Origin: Clostridia bacterium
Lineage (GTDB): Bacteria; Bacillota; Clostridia; Christensenellales; Aristaeellaceae
DNA length: 9,944 nucleotides
Direction of reading: 5' to 3'
NCBI GenBank assembly: GCA_017458865.1
Contig: JAFSZW010000087.1
Span: 1 to 9,944 of the forward strand
Positions 1-7,343 of the stretch are shown here, piece after piece. The notes beneath the pieces were generated by a model that was not told the DNA's origin, made no database searches, and worked only from the letters and a program-made list of their open reading frames with translations. Positions within the stretch are counted from its first letter, which is position 1; every line of letters starts with the position of its first letter. The translations under genes were made by a program, and so were the position numbers.

Positions 1-406
1 ACATTTCCTTGAACAGCTCGCGGTCCTCCGCCTTTTCAATGCTTTCACTGGAGGTGCCAAGCAGTTCCACGCCGCACTCCCTGAGCACGCCCTTGCGCTC
101 AAGCTGCATGGCCAGATTGAGGCCTGTCTGCCCGCCGATCCCCGGCACAATGGTATCCGGACGCTCATAGCGCAGTATCTTTGCCACATACTCAAGCGTC
201 AGCGGTTCCATGTACACCTTGTCTGCAATGGACGTGTCCGTCATGATGGTCGCCGGGTTTGAGTTGCAGAGCACAACCTCATACCCCTCTTCCTTCAGTG
301 CGAGACACGCCTGTGTACCGGCGTAGTCAAACTCAGCCGCCTGGCCGATCACGATAGGACCGCTGCCAATGATGAGTACCTTCTTGATATCCGTACGCTT
401 TGCCAT
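1..406 (-). CDS. carB: Carbamoyl-phosphate synthase large subunit, N-terminal part (3' end outside window)
   Basis: CarB makes carbamoyl phosphate from bicarbonate, ammonia (from glutamine via CarA) and two ATP, feeding pyrimidine and arginine synthesis in the cytoplasm. The visible 135 residues begin MAKRTDIKKVLIIGSGPIVI and continue with GQAAEFDYAGTQAC, LCNSNPATIMTD and VPGIGGQTGLNLAMQL. These are the signature blocks of the first pre-ATP-grasp domain and the entry to the first ATP-grasp domain; the family is about 1060-1070 aa, so most of the gene lies beyond position 1. The ATG at 406-404 is preceded by AGGAGG (419-414) with a 7-nt spacer, which fixes the start. It lies 77 bp downstream of pyrC on the same strand and is probably co-transcribed. 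The small subunit gene carA is not between them, which is the only odd point. Confidence 0.96.
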   Translation of the reverse strand, partial: MAKRTDIKKVLIIGSGPIVIGQAAEFDYAGTQACLALKEEGYEVVLCNSNPATIMTDTSIADKVYMEPLTLEYVAKILRYERPDTIVPGIGGQTGLNLAMQLERKGVLRECGVELLGTSSESIEKAEDRELFKEM

Positions 407-439
407 ACTGTCTCCTCCTGTTGTCCCCATACATCCTGC

Positions 440-453
440 CCGGCAAAAGCCGG
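440..453 (-). other. Small hairpin in the pyrC-carB gap
   Basis: CCGGC (440-444) and GCCGG (449-453) form a perfect 5-bp stem with a 4-nt loop in the 77-bp space between pyrC and carB. There is no U-tract, so I do not read it as a terminator. It may be an mRNA processing or stability element, or chance. Confidence 0.3.
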
Positions 454-483
454 CGGATACGTTTCATATGTGATGGCGCCCCA

Positions 484-1668
484 TCAGCCCTGTTCCTGCG
501 CAGCATAGACTGTGCGTCCGGCATGCCGGGTCATCAGGCACCTGCCAAATACGCGCCTTCCCGCAAACGGAGTCGCCTTTCCCATGGAAAGGAACTCCGC
601 GGGATCCACGACAACCTCTGCCGCCAGATCCCAGACGGTTTCATCCCCCTCCGCAAGCGGGATGCCAAACCGCTGCCGGGGCGCCGTCGTCATTTTTGCA
701 ACCAGCTGATCCAGCGTCATAATGCCGGTCCTGACCAGCCCGGTGTAAAGCACCGGAAACGCGCATTCAAGTCCGACAACGCCAAATGCGCTCCCGGCAA
801 GACCCCCGGCCTTCTCCGCCGCACTGTGCGGTGCATGGTCCGTGGCGATCATGTCAATCGTCCCATCCAGCAGGCCCTCTACCAGCGCCTCCCGGTCCTC
901 CCTGCTGCGGATGGGCGGATTCATCCGGAACCTGCCCTCCTCCATCAGGTCATTTTCATCGAGAAGCAGGTAATGCGGCGCCGTCTCACAGGTCACATCA
1001 ACCCCCTCACGCTTTGCCTTCCGGATCAGCTCCACGCTCTCCCGGCAGCTGATATGGCACACGTGATAGGCGCATCCGGTCTCCGCAGCCAGCCTGAGAT
1101 CGCGCTTAATGGGTCCCCATTCACTCTCCGAGCAGATCCCCCTGTGCCCATGCGCCCGGCAGTAGGACCCGTCATGGATATACCCGCCATGCAGCAGGCT
1201 GTTGTCCTCACAATGTGCGGCAATGATCTTTCGAAGCTTTCTGCACTCTTCCATGAGGTCCCGCATCATGCTCTCGCTCTGCACGCCTTTTCCATCATCT
1301 GAAAAGGCAATGACCCGCTCTGCAAGACCATTCAGGTCCGCAGCCGTTTCCCCTTTCTCGCCCACCGTCAGCGCGCCGTACGGATAGATATCCACCAGAC
1401 CGCCTGCTGCCCGGATAAGCGCTTCCTCTGCCTCAAGTGCAGAGACACTGTCCGGAACCGGATTCAGATTGGGCATTGCACACACTGCCGTATATCCGCC
1501 GCGTGCTGCCGCCTGGCTGCCACTTATCATGGTCTCTTTATAAGAAAAACCCGGTTCCCTGAAATGTACATGTACATCACAGAAACCGGATAATATAACA
1601 ATATTTGAATTTTGAGAAACACTGCACCCTTTGTCAGTTACAGGCGGTACCTGCTCTCTCGTTACCAT
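484..1668 (-). CDS. pyrC: Dihydroorotase (class I type)
   Basis: Dihydroorotase cyclises N-carbamoyl-L-aspartate to dihydroorotate, the third step of UMP synthesis; it is a cytoplasmic zinc enzyme of the amidohydrolase superfamily. In the 394-aa product I see DVHVHFREPG at 31-40 (the HxH metal pair and substrate Arg), FSDDG at 122-126 (the bridging Asp of class I enzymes), AHCED at 151-155, YHVCHIS at 201-207 and ATDHAP at 275-280 (the catalytic Asp), so all metal-site motifs are present. The first His lies at residue 33. In many class I enzymes it lies near 55-60, so the N-terminal beta-sandwich strands are shortened and replaced by a polar stretch. The ATG at 1668 has AAGGAGG at 1682-1676, 7 nt upstream. 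The gene leads the transcript into carB, and its promoter and leader are described separately. Confidence 0.95.
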   Translation of the reverse strand: MVTREQVPPVTDKGCSVSQNSNIVILSGFCDVHVHFREPGFSYKETMISGSQAAARGGYTAVCAMPNLNPVPDSVSALEAEEALIRAAGGLVDIYPYGALTVGEKGETAADLNGLAERVIAFSDDGKGVQSESMMRDLMEECRKLRKIIAAHCEDNSLLHGGYIHDGSYCRAHGHRGICSESEWGPIKRDLRLAAETGCAYHVCHISCRESVELIRKAKREGVDVTCETAPHYLLLDENDLMEEGRFRMNPPIRSREDREALVEGLLDGTIDMIATDHAPHSAAEKAGGLAGSAFGVVGLECAFPVLYTGLVRTGIMTLDQLVAKMTTAPRQRFGIPLAEGDETVWDLAAEVVVDPAEFLSMGKATPFAGRRVFGRCLMTRHAGRTVYAAQEQG

Positions 1669-1675
1669 ATCTTAT

Positions 1676-1795
1676 CCTCCTTTTCAAAGGACGCCACCGG
1701 AACCCGAGTATGTCCTGCGTTCCGATGAGATGCTGCGGATTTCAGGGCTCGACGCCTGCATAGCGGCGTGCCCGGACACCCGGTTCAAAACCGCC
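1676..1795 (-). promoter_or_regulatory. pyrC leader region with a small upstream ORF and inverted repeats
   Basis: If transcription starts about 7 nt after the -10 box, the pyrC leader is about 127 nt long. It contains CGGAAC...GTTCCG, a possible 6-bp stem with a 15-nt loop. It also contains a 25-codon ORF (ATG at 1761-1759, TGA at 1686-1684) whose stop sits against the pyrC Shine-Dalgarno sequence. That ORF has no clear ribosome binding site. I cannot recognise a PyrR-binding consensus or a terminator with a U-tract, so attenuation is only a possibility. Confidence 0.3.
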
Positions 1796-1801
1796 GTATT
1801 T

Positions 1802-1829
1802 TTTATCACACAACCGGGGAATTTGTCAA
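1802..1829 (-). promoter_or_regulatory. Probable sigma-A promoter of pyrC-carB
   Basis: On the minus strand TTGACA (1829-1824) is followed after 16 nt by GATAAA (1807-1802), and TGT directly precedes the -10, giving an extended -10. The -35 is a perfect consensus. Its position, about 130 bp upstream of the pyrC ATG and pointing toward it, makes it the best promoter candidate for the unit. Confidence 0.6.
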
Positions 1830-1849
1830 GCAAAGGACCCCGGTTTTTT
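1812..1849. promoter_or_regulatory. Inverted repeat spanning the pyrC -35 box; also terminator-like on the plus strand
   Basis: AACCGGGG (1812-1819) and CCCCGGTT (1838-1845) form a perfect 8-bp inverted repeat with an 18-nt spacer, and the spacer contains the pyrC -35 hexamer. It could be an operator over the promoter. On the plus strand the right arm runs straight into a T-tract ending at 1849, which resembles an intrinsic terminator, but no plus-strand gene precedes it. Confidence 0.35.
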
Positions 1850-2165
1850 CGTGACAGTCAAAGATTTGTCAACCGTCCACAAATTTCACATTTCCCTTTC
1901 GTATAAACGAACATATAATTTGATTCAGATAAAAACGTTCGACATTAAGTGGCGAATATAGCCAATAACCTTCTCAAAAATATTCGGTTTTTCCGAGATG
2001 TGCCGCGTTAATGCCAGACCCGTTTTATCCGTTTTTCGTTAAACCCGGACAGGCTTTTTCTCTCCCGGTTACGATTTTTTGCTCCGCCTTTCCCGGCAGA
2101 GTCGCTCTGTTTCTGATCAATTGAAACCTGTTTTTCCCGAAAACGAACAAAATGCCGGCCATTTG

Positions 2166-2174
2166 TGATACAAT
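2166..2174 (+). promoter_or_regulatory. Possible extended -10 promoter for the DUF975/CmpB gene
   Basis: TG-A-TACAAT at 2166-2174 matches an extended -10 element 30 bp before the ATG at 2205. No recognisable -35 lies 16-18 nt upstream, so this is a weak call. It would give a very short leader that still includes the GAAAGG ribosome binding site at 2189-2194. Confidence 0.35.
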
Positions 2175-2204
2175 ACACCGACATTACTGAAAGGCCGACG
2201 ATCC

Positions 2205-4073
2205 ATGAACCGGAAAGAACTCAAATTCGCCGCCAAGCATACTGTCCGGCGTCTCTACATGAAACTGGTGTTTATCTGCCTCCTGGCTGCATTTCTTGGC
2301 GTTGAATACGGCAACACGCTTGAGCTGTTCAACGCTTACCGTGTCGCGCAGGTTGCCCCTGATTATATTTCGGATGAGCAGCTGGAGAACCTTAAAACCG
2401 ACCTGACCCCTGCCAATGGCCTGGGCGGCGTATGGTCCGATATTCTGAGCGGAAACATCACGAAAGGCTTTGAAACCGTCCAGGAACGTCTGCGCGCCCT
2501 GAAAAATTCAGATGTGCACATCGGCGATATCGAACTTGGTCACTCAAGAGGCGTCCTGGCATCTCTCGTCAACATGTTTACATCCGGGGAATTGCTGACC
2601 CTGACATTCACAATGGTGGACACCATCACAGAATCGACAACCCAGACGGTCGTCATTCTTGCCGTTGTTGGCTTTGTCATCGCCTTTTCCTTCCGGTTTT
2701 TTGTCCTGAACGTATTTGAGGTCATCATGAAGCGGTTGTTCCTTGAGGCGAGAATCTACGACAATCTTCCGGCCTCACGCTTCCTCTTTCTGCTCAGGAT
2801 CCGCAAATGGATGGCAGCCGCCCTTTCCATGCTTCTGTATTCCGTTGTCAGTGCGCTTTCGGCGATGCTCATCATCCCGTTCCCGTTTGTGAACTACACC
2901 TATTTCCTGACGCCTTACCTTGTCGCTGAAAATCCGTCCCTGAGTCCCATCATGGCCATGCGTCTTTCAAGACAGATGATGAAAGGACACCGGATGGAAG
3001 CGTTCAAACTTGAGGCCAGCCTGTTTCCCTGGGTTCTGCTCTCTCTTGCCACAGCCGGACTTTCAGGTCTGTTCTTTTCAAATGCCTACATTGAATCCGT
3101 CCTCGCCGAGTACTACGCATCCGTTCGCGCCCTGTATCTTGAGGATGCGGAAATCTCCCGGTACCTGACAGATCCCTATCTTTTCAGGCATGCCGAACCT
3201 GAAAAGCTGCAGACAGCGTATGCTGAAACCGTCGCCATGATGCATACCCCTGTCATCATCCCTGAACGCAGCGGTTTCTGGGGCTTTCTCTCCCGCAATT
3301 TCGGCATCATCCACTCTTATGACAACGAGGAACTGCTATACAGAAAAGCAGTCCGCCAGCATCTGCAGATTGATGAATACCGGGATATTGTGGAAGGAAA
3401 AACCTACCCTGATCGTCTTTCCCTACTCAGCGAGCGCCACAGAAAACACATTACCCCAAACACAGACTATATGCGTCACTATTCCATCCCATCCATTGTC
3501 CTGATGTTCTTCATCTCCTCTTTCATTGGCTGGTGCTGGGAGGTCACGCTCCATCTGGTTGAATACGGCACCTTCATCAACCGCGGTGTTCTCCACGGTC
3601 CCTGGCTGCCCATCTATGGTTCTGGCGGTCTGCTGATTCTGCTGGTTTTGTACCGTCTGAGAAGCCGTCCGCACATTGAGTTCATTGCAGCCGTTGTCCT
3701 GAGCGGCATCGTCGAATACGGTACATCTGTCGCACTCGAAATGAGATATGGTCAGAAATGGTGGGATTACAGCGGTTACTTCCTTAACCTGAACGGCCGC
3801 ATCTGTGCTGAAGGGCTGCTTGTTTTCGGTATTGCAGGCGTTGTGTTCGTCTATCTCATCGCACCGACGATTGATGATGAAATCTCGAGAATCAAAGCCT
3901 CTGTCATCTGGCCTGTCTCCATCGCCTTACTGCTGACCTTTGTATGCGACAACATCTATTCACGCAACAACCCCAACACAGGTGAAGGCATAACCGATAT
4001 CAGCGCCGGCGGTTCAGTATCTGCCCCAATGCCTGAAACCGCCACCACCTCAGATGTACCAAAGCAGAACTGA
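2205..4073 (+). CDS. DUF975-like plus CmpB-type (putative ABC transporter type IV) fused membrane protein
   Basis: The 622-aa product is a polytopic membrane protein of unknown function. Residues 1 to about 310 resemble DUF975 proteins: the N-terminus MNRKELKFAAKHTVRR, hydrophobic segments near 18-34, 147-170, 202-226 and 272-291, and the motif PYLVAENPSLSP...LSRQMMKGHR around 237-263 followed by NAYIESVLAEYYASVR. A polar linker of about 110 residues follows. Residues about 425-585 carry the PF06541-type block: FIGWCWEVTLHL, FINRGVLHGPWLPIYGSG and KWWDYSGYFLNLNGRICAEG, with hydrophobic helices between. The C-terminal 35 residues are polar and low in complexity. Despite the ABC-transporter label of the second family, no ATPase gene is adjacent, so a transport role is not supported here. 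ATG is the start, with GAAAGG 10 nt upstream. The gene is monocistronic and ends at the hairpin at 4095. Confidence 0.85.
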   Translation: MNRKELKFAAKHTVRRLYMKLVFICLLAAFLGVEYGNTLELFNAYRVAQVAPDYISDEQLENLKTDLTPANGLGGVWSDILSGNITKGFETVQERLRALKNSDVHIGDIELGHSRGVLASLVNMFTSGELLTLTFTMVDTITESTTQTVVILAVVGFVIAFSFRFFVLNVFEVIMKRLFLEARIYDNLPASRFLFLLRIRKWMAAALSMLLYSVVSALSAMLIIPFPFVNYTYFLTPYLVAENPSLSPIMAMRLSRQMMKGHRMEAFKLEASLFPWVLLSLATAGLSGLFFSNAYIESVLAEYYASVRALYLEDAEISRYLTDPYLFRHAEPEKLQTAYAETVAMMHTPVIIPERSGFWGFLSRNFGIIHSYDNEELLYRKAVRQHLQIDEYRDIVEGKTYPDRLSLLSERHRKHITPNTDYMRHYSIPSIVLMFFISSFIGWCWEVTLHLVEYGTFINRGVLHGPWLPIYGSGGLLILLVLYRLRSRPHIEFIAAVVLSGIVEYGTSVALEMRYGQKWWDYSGYFLNLNGRICAEGLLVFGIAGVVFVYLIAPTIDDEISRIKASVIWPVSIALLLTFVCDNIYSRNNPNTGEGITDISAGGSVSAPMPETATTSDVPKQN

Positions 4074-4094
4074 AAAGAAACCGGGTCAAATACA

Positions 4095-4135
4095 AAACAG
4101 GTCAGGCGTGAGATATGCTCACACCTGACCTGTTT
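4095..4135. terminator. Bidirectional hairpin terminator between convergent genes
   Basis: A 12-bp perfect stem (4095-4106 with 4124-4135) continues, after one C/A mismatch, into a 5-bp stem (GTGAG/CTCAC) with an ATATG loop. Read on the minus strand the arm is followed by TTTTGTATTT, and on the plus strand by TTTATC. It lies 22 bp after the plus-strand stop and directly after the minus-strand stop at 4137, so it probably serves both genes. Confidence 0.8.
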
Positions 4136-4136
4136 A

Positions 4137-5621
4137 TCAATAATGATCCTGCATCAGGGAATTAAAGAACTGCTCAATCAGCGGTTTCGTAAATTTTCTC
4201 AAATTGCCAAAATACCCGAGATATTCCTGAAATGCTTCATCGCTTTCTCTCGCTTTATTCGGGGAAACAATCTCGTGACTGATCTGAATACCGTACGTTT
4301 TCTTCGTGACCAGCACTGGATTTCGGGAAACCATAACCACCAGGAACAATCGAGCGCCATCCGTGCGCTCCCGAAACGAACTGATATCACAGTTCATGTC
4401 CACATGCCGATCAAACATCGCCTCATCCTCAAACGAGGTCGTCATGCCTTTCTGAAGCGCATCTGAGAACAGTTCTGACAGTTTCTGTTCGAATACACCG
4501 GTCCACTTGATTCCTTCTCTATCGTACTCCGATATGAGTCTTTGAAAATCAGGCATTGCCTTTACTTTGATTGCGGGATCCGGAAACTGCAGGGAACAGA
4601 TCGATTTTGTCGAACGGACACTGTATTTCCCATCCGTTTTATCAACCAGAATCCCCCACATCACAATTCTGGCATTGTCGGACTCTCCCTGAAGCACCTC
4701 GTCAAGTGGGAACCTGAGCACAAAATGATCCGGCAGTTTCGAAACGCCGACTTTTTCTGTCTGAACCTCTGAAACGATGCACTGCCGTCCTGTTTCCGGT
4801 TTGTCCTGGAACCACCAGAAAGGCAGCGCAATGGATTGATGGTTATTGAAAAAGCCCGAAATCTGCCTGAGAATCTTCTCGCCGGCATTTGCATCATCCA
4901 TCCCGGTGAAAAACGGCTTAATCGCACGCATCCATGCCTGCCTGCTGTCCATGTTGATAAGTCTGACATTTCTTTCGTGGCCGGCAATGAGCGCGATTGA
5001 TACCAGGAAAGACTCTTCCGTAAAGTAAATGATCTCATATTGCGCAACAGGCAGCATGTATCCATCCTTGAATGCGCTGTAAAAGTCAAAAAGCGACAAG
5101 GACGCTGGCCGGTTGTACCCGTTATTCATTGCGACCCTTATCGCATCGGACATCGTCAGCGTTCCATTATCAGCCAGCTCATTCGCCCGCCCGACAGCGG
5201 CCTTTCCCTTCACCTCGACAGAGCCAATACCGGTTCCTCGATTCGTAAAGAAGGAAGATTTCTCAATAATGATCGCTGCCGCATCCGAATCAAGACATAT
5301 ACCGACAACCTGGCTGCTGCCTGTTATGCCAAGCGGACACCTGTATACGCTCTTGTAGGATACCGGCTGTGTCTTATCCCGCTCCTTGCGGAGGATACCG
5401 CTTAATCCCTTCTCCAGATATGCCTTCCGGACACGCTTCACCGTAGGTGGTGTCACGCCGATCTCCCGGGCGATATCCGCATCGCTTTTCTGACTGGTGA
5501 GAGCAATCAGAATCTCTGCTCTGGTCCTCAGCGTAGGTGCGCTGTCCTCATCCTCTGCCATCTTCTCAAGTTGCCTGATCTCATCCTCGCTCAGGACAAT
5601 GGCGGATTTATCGTTTTCCAT
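4137..5621 (-). CDS. HTH protein with uncharacterised C-terminal body, paralogue B (494 aa)
   Basis: I do not recognise this family. Residues about 10-80 form an IS630-transposase-like homeodomain HTH: two helices around LRTRAEILIAL, then SDADIAREIGVTPPTVKRV and KAYLEKGLSGIL. The remaining 420 residues show no visible DDE catalytic motifs. They are collinear with the 502-aa protein upstream: VKGK near 137-140, a shared ANELADNGTL-like helix, QYEIIYF at 194-200, PFWWFQD at 267-273, SFEDE at 396-400 and ARESDEAF at 457-464. No transmembrane segment or signal peptide is evident, so it is probably cytoplasmic. I chose the ATG at 5621 because AAAGGG (5633-5628) sits 6 nt upstream and it matches the paralogue's N-terminus; an in-frame TTG at 5666 lacks such a site. 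A DNA-binding regulator is the simplest guess, and a domesticated transposase derivative is the alternative. Confidence 0.8.
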   Translation of the reverse strand: MENDKSAIVLSEDEIRQLEKMAEDEDSAPTLRTRAEILIALTSQKSDADIAREIGVTPPTVKRVRKAYLEKGLSGILRKERDKTQPVSYKSVYRCPLGITGSSQVVGICLDSDAAAIIIEKSSFFTNRGTGIGSVEVKGKAAVGRANELADNGTLTMSDAIRVAMNNGYNRPASLSLFDFYSAFKDGYMLPVAQYEIIYFTEESFLVSIALIAGHERNVRLINMDSRQAWMRAIKPFFTGMDDANAGEKILRQISGFFNNHQSIALPFWWFQDKPETGRQCIVSEVQTEKVGVSKLPDHFVLRFPLDEVLQGESDNARIVMWGILVDKTDGKYSVRSTKSICSLQFPDPAIKVKAMPDFQRLISEYDREGIKWTGVFEQKLSELFSDALQKGMTTSFEDEAMFDRHVDMNCDISSFRERTDGARLFLVVMVSRNPVLVTKKTYGIQISHEIVSPNKARESDEAFQEYLGYFGNLRKFTKPLIEQFFNSLMQDHY

Positions 5622-5659
5622 GTCATACCCTTTCGCATCATGGTCCTCATCAGCGGAGT

Positions 5660-5673
5660 CCGGCAATTGCCGG
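5660..5673. promoter_or_regulatory. Perfect 14-bp palindrome upstream of paralogue B
   Basis: CCGGCAATTGCCGG is a perfect palindrome 38 bp upstream of the ATG at 5621. It would lie in the 5' leader or near the promoter, so it is a candidate operator, possibly for the HTH protein itself. No binding specificity can be read from sequence alone. Confidence 0.35.
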
Positions 5674-5713
5674 CCGCAGATTCTTTAGCATTCATTACAA
5701 AACCTGTATACAT

Positions 5714-5736
5714 TTGGCAGCAGCTGAGTCTGCCAA
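5714..5736. repeat. Inverted repeat in the gap between the two HTH genes
   Basis: TTGGCAG (5714-5720) and CTGCCAA (5730-5736) form a 7-bp stem with a 9-nt spacer, about 40 bp downstream of the 502-aa gene's stop. It lacks a proper U-tract on the minus strand, so it is either a weak terminator or an operator for the downstream gene. Confidence 0.35.
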
Positions 5737-5775
5737 TCGGGCAGACGGCATAGGACGCTTCCCTGTATCTGCAGC

Positions 5776-7284
5776 TCAGCGTTTCCCCTTTTTGGGCTTG
5801 GATTTGGGTTCGGGCTTGATGGACTCATAGAAAGCCTTTACAAACGGTACAGCGAAATACTCCGGATGTTCGAGAAACAGGATGTAACGCCCGAATGACT
5901 CATCGTCTTCCCTGGCGCTTTCAACGGACGGCAGATCAAAGATGTGCAAAAAGACTTTCCCTGGTACCCTGTCCACCCTGTCAATCATCATGTCATATAC
6001 CAAAAGCCGGGCAACATTGTCCTTCGTCACTCTCATATAGTCAAGCGGAAACGGCAGCTCCATTGTCTGCTCATTCATGGGATCCGGATCCTCAAAAGAA
6101 ACACCCATACCGCCCAGGACTGCATCACTCAGCAGCTGACTGCAGATTCCCGAAATACCGGACGAAATATCGGTCCGCAACAAGTCCATTTCGTCCATCC
6201 TCTGCTCCAGATCGTCAAGTGAAAGCATCGGTTTATCCAATACCGGCAGATGAACAGGAAAGATTTTCTGCAGTGCCAGTGTCCGATAATGGCCGTTGTA
6301 CTGATCAATCAGTACCGCATTGACTGCAAGGACATCCATCTCTTGCATTTCATGCGGGACGGCAATCGACAACCTCGACAGATATTCTGCAGGAAGCGTA
6401 TCTACGCCATCCGGCATTGCGCCATTTCGCGGTTTGCCATCAAGAAAACGCTCCCTGTCCACCTCGTCCCTGTCTCTCAGCCAGCAGAAAGGAAATCTGT
6501 CCCGTCCGTGAGTTTCCTCAAAGAACTGGAACTGTTTAAGAATCCGTTCCCTCTCATCCGGTCTCTGCCGAGGACTGCTCATCTGTTCGATAATTTCACT
6601 GACGTCCTGATACCAATACCCATCCGCATATCTGTCCGTGAATGTGATATTGGACGGCTTCTTATCAAGTTCATCCAGGACCACATGACCGCCTGAAAAG
6701 ACAACCTCATACTCACTGAGTGCGGAATACGTGCGTTTCAGGAAATCACTGTAGAATCGCCTCAGATCTATCCGCTCAAAAGCGCCGGAATAATTGCTCT
6801 GCGCAATAATTCGCAGTGCCTCATCAAATGGAAGGATGCCGTTTTCAAGGGCTTTCTCCGCCTGCTGGTATGGTTTCTTGCCCTTAATGACGATGTCACC
6901 GCCCGCATCTTTGATCGGTATCCGGGTATTTTTTCGCAGGATGAGCATCTTTCCATACTGAGCCATAAGAAGGCCGACAATAACGCCGCGTTCGCTGCTG
7001 AGACCCACCTGTGTGCGAAACGTTCCCTCGAACGTTATCCGCTCCGGCTTTTTCCCGTCCCTGGGAAAAACACCATCAATGCCGCTTTCGAGGTATTTCT
7101 TCATGACTTTCCTGACCGTCGTCTCGCCGATACCTACCTCTTTCGCAACGGCTTCGACTGACTTGCGATCCATCAGCCCAAGCAGCATGGTGGCCCGTTC
7201 GCGCATGGTATTGGTACTTGCCGGATCTGACTGAATTGCCCGCAGCTTCGCTGCCTCTTCCTCATTATACGCAACTACATACAT
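5776..7284 (-). CDS. HTH protein with uncharacterised C-terminal body, paralogue A (502 aa)
   Basis: This is a diverged tandem paralogue of the 494-aa gene that follows it. Residues about 5-77 form an IS630-like HTH: TMRERATMLLGLMDR, SVEAVAKEVGIGETTVRKV and KKYLESGIDGVF. The body is unrecognised but collinear with the sister protein: IKGK at 133-136, EYEVVF at 191-196, PFCWLRD at 265-271, LLSDAVLGGMGVSFEDP at 384-400 and ARED-DESF at 457-464. The last 13 residues (PEPKSKPKKGKR) form a basic tail absent from the sister and could contact nucleic acid. The start is ATG 7284 with GAGGGAA (7297-7291) upstream. The in-frame GTG at 7299 overlaps that ribosome binding site and has none of its own. 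No transmembrane segments or DDE motifs are visible. The biological role is unknown, and a regulator is an inference from the HTH only. Confidence 0.8.
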   Translation of the reverse strand: MYVVAYNEEEAAKLRAIQSDPASTNTMRERATMLLGLMDRKSVEAVAKEVGIGETTVRKVMKKYLESGIDGVFPRDGKKPERITFEGTFRTQVGLSSERGVIVGLLMAQYGKMLILRKNTRIPIKDAGGDIVIKGKKPYQQAEKALENGILPFDEALRIIAQSNYSGAFERIDLRRFYSDFLKRTYSALSEYEVVFSGGHVVLDELDKKPSNITFTDRYADGYWYQDVSEIIEQMSSPRQRPDERERILKQFQFFEETHGRDRFPFCWLRDRDEVDRERFLDGKPRNGAMPDGVDTLPAEYLSRLSIAVPHEMQEMDVLAVNAVLIDQYNGHYRTLALQKIFPVHLPVLDKPMLSLDDLEQRMDEMDLLRTDISSGISGICSQLLSDAVLGGMGVSFEDPDPMNEQTMELPFPLDYMRVTKDNVARLLVYDMMIDRVDRVPGKVFLHIFDLPSVESAREDDESFGRYILFLEHPEYFAVPFVKAFYESIKPEPKSKPKKGKR

Positions 7285-7343
7285 GTGTATTTCCCTCACA
7301 CTGCACGGATAGTGTCATCTGGTACAGGCATGCATTCCCTTAT

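Larger units (their letters stand above)
1669..2204. other. Divergent intergenic region between pyrC and the membrane-protein gene
   Basis: This 536-bp stretch holds the pyrC leader and promoter on its left. A second TTGACA (1872-1867, minus strand) has no good -10. A TATAAT on the plus strand (1914-1919) lacks a matching -35, and there is a short repeat TTCGT-ATAA-ACGAA just left of it. The section 1920-2150 shows no ORF with coding character and no RNA gene that I recognise. The right end carries the likely promoter of the gene at 2205. Confidence 0.5.

Noticed and set aside
400..1302. 300-aa plus-strand open frame
   Set aside because: It lies antisense to pyrC and the pyrC-carB gap, is rich in Pro, Arg and His as expected of a shadow frame, and shows no family motif. 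PyrC on the minus strand is unambiguous.
1631..1906. 91-aa plus-strand frame across the pyrC promoter and leader
   Set aside because: It covers the pyrC promoter and leader, has no ribosome binding site, and shows no recognisable motif.
1914..1919. TATAAT as the promoter for the gene at 2205
   Set aside because: There is no acceptable -35 at 16-18 nt, and it would leave a leader of about 280 nt. The extended -10 at 2166-2174 is closer, though also weak.
5622..5666. TTG start at 5666 for the 494-aa protein
   Set aside because: It lies inside a perfect palindrome and has no ribosome binding site, while the ATG at 5621 has AAAGGG at ideal spacing and matches the paralogue.
4137..7284. A pair of IS630-type transposases or an insertion sequence
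   Set aside because: Only the HTH resembles IS630. No DDE-type motifs, terminal inverted repeats or TA target duplications are visible around the genes.
7285..7299. GTG start at 7299 for the 502-aa protein
   Set aside because: The codon overlaps the GAGGG ribosome binding site of the better ATG at 7284 and has no site of its own.
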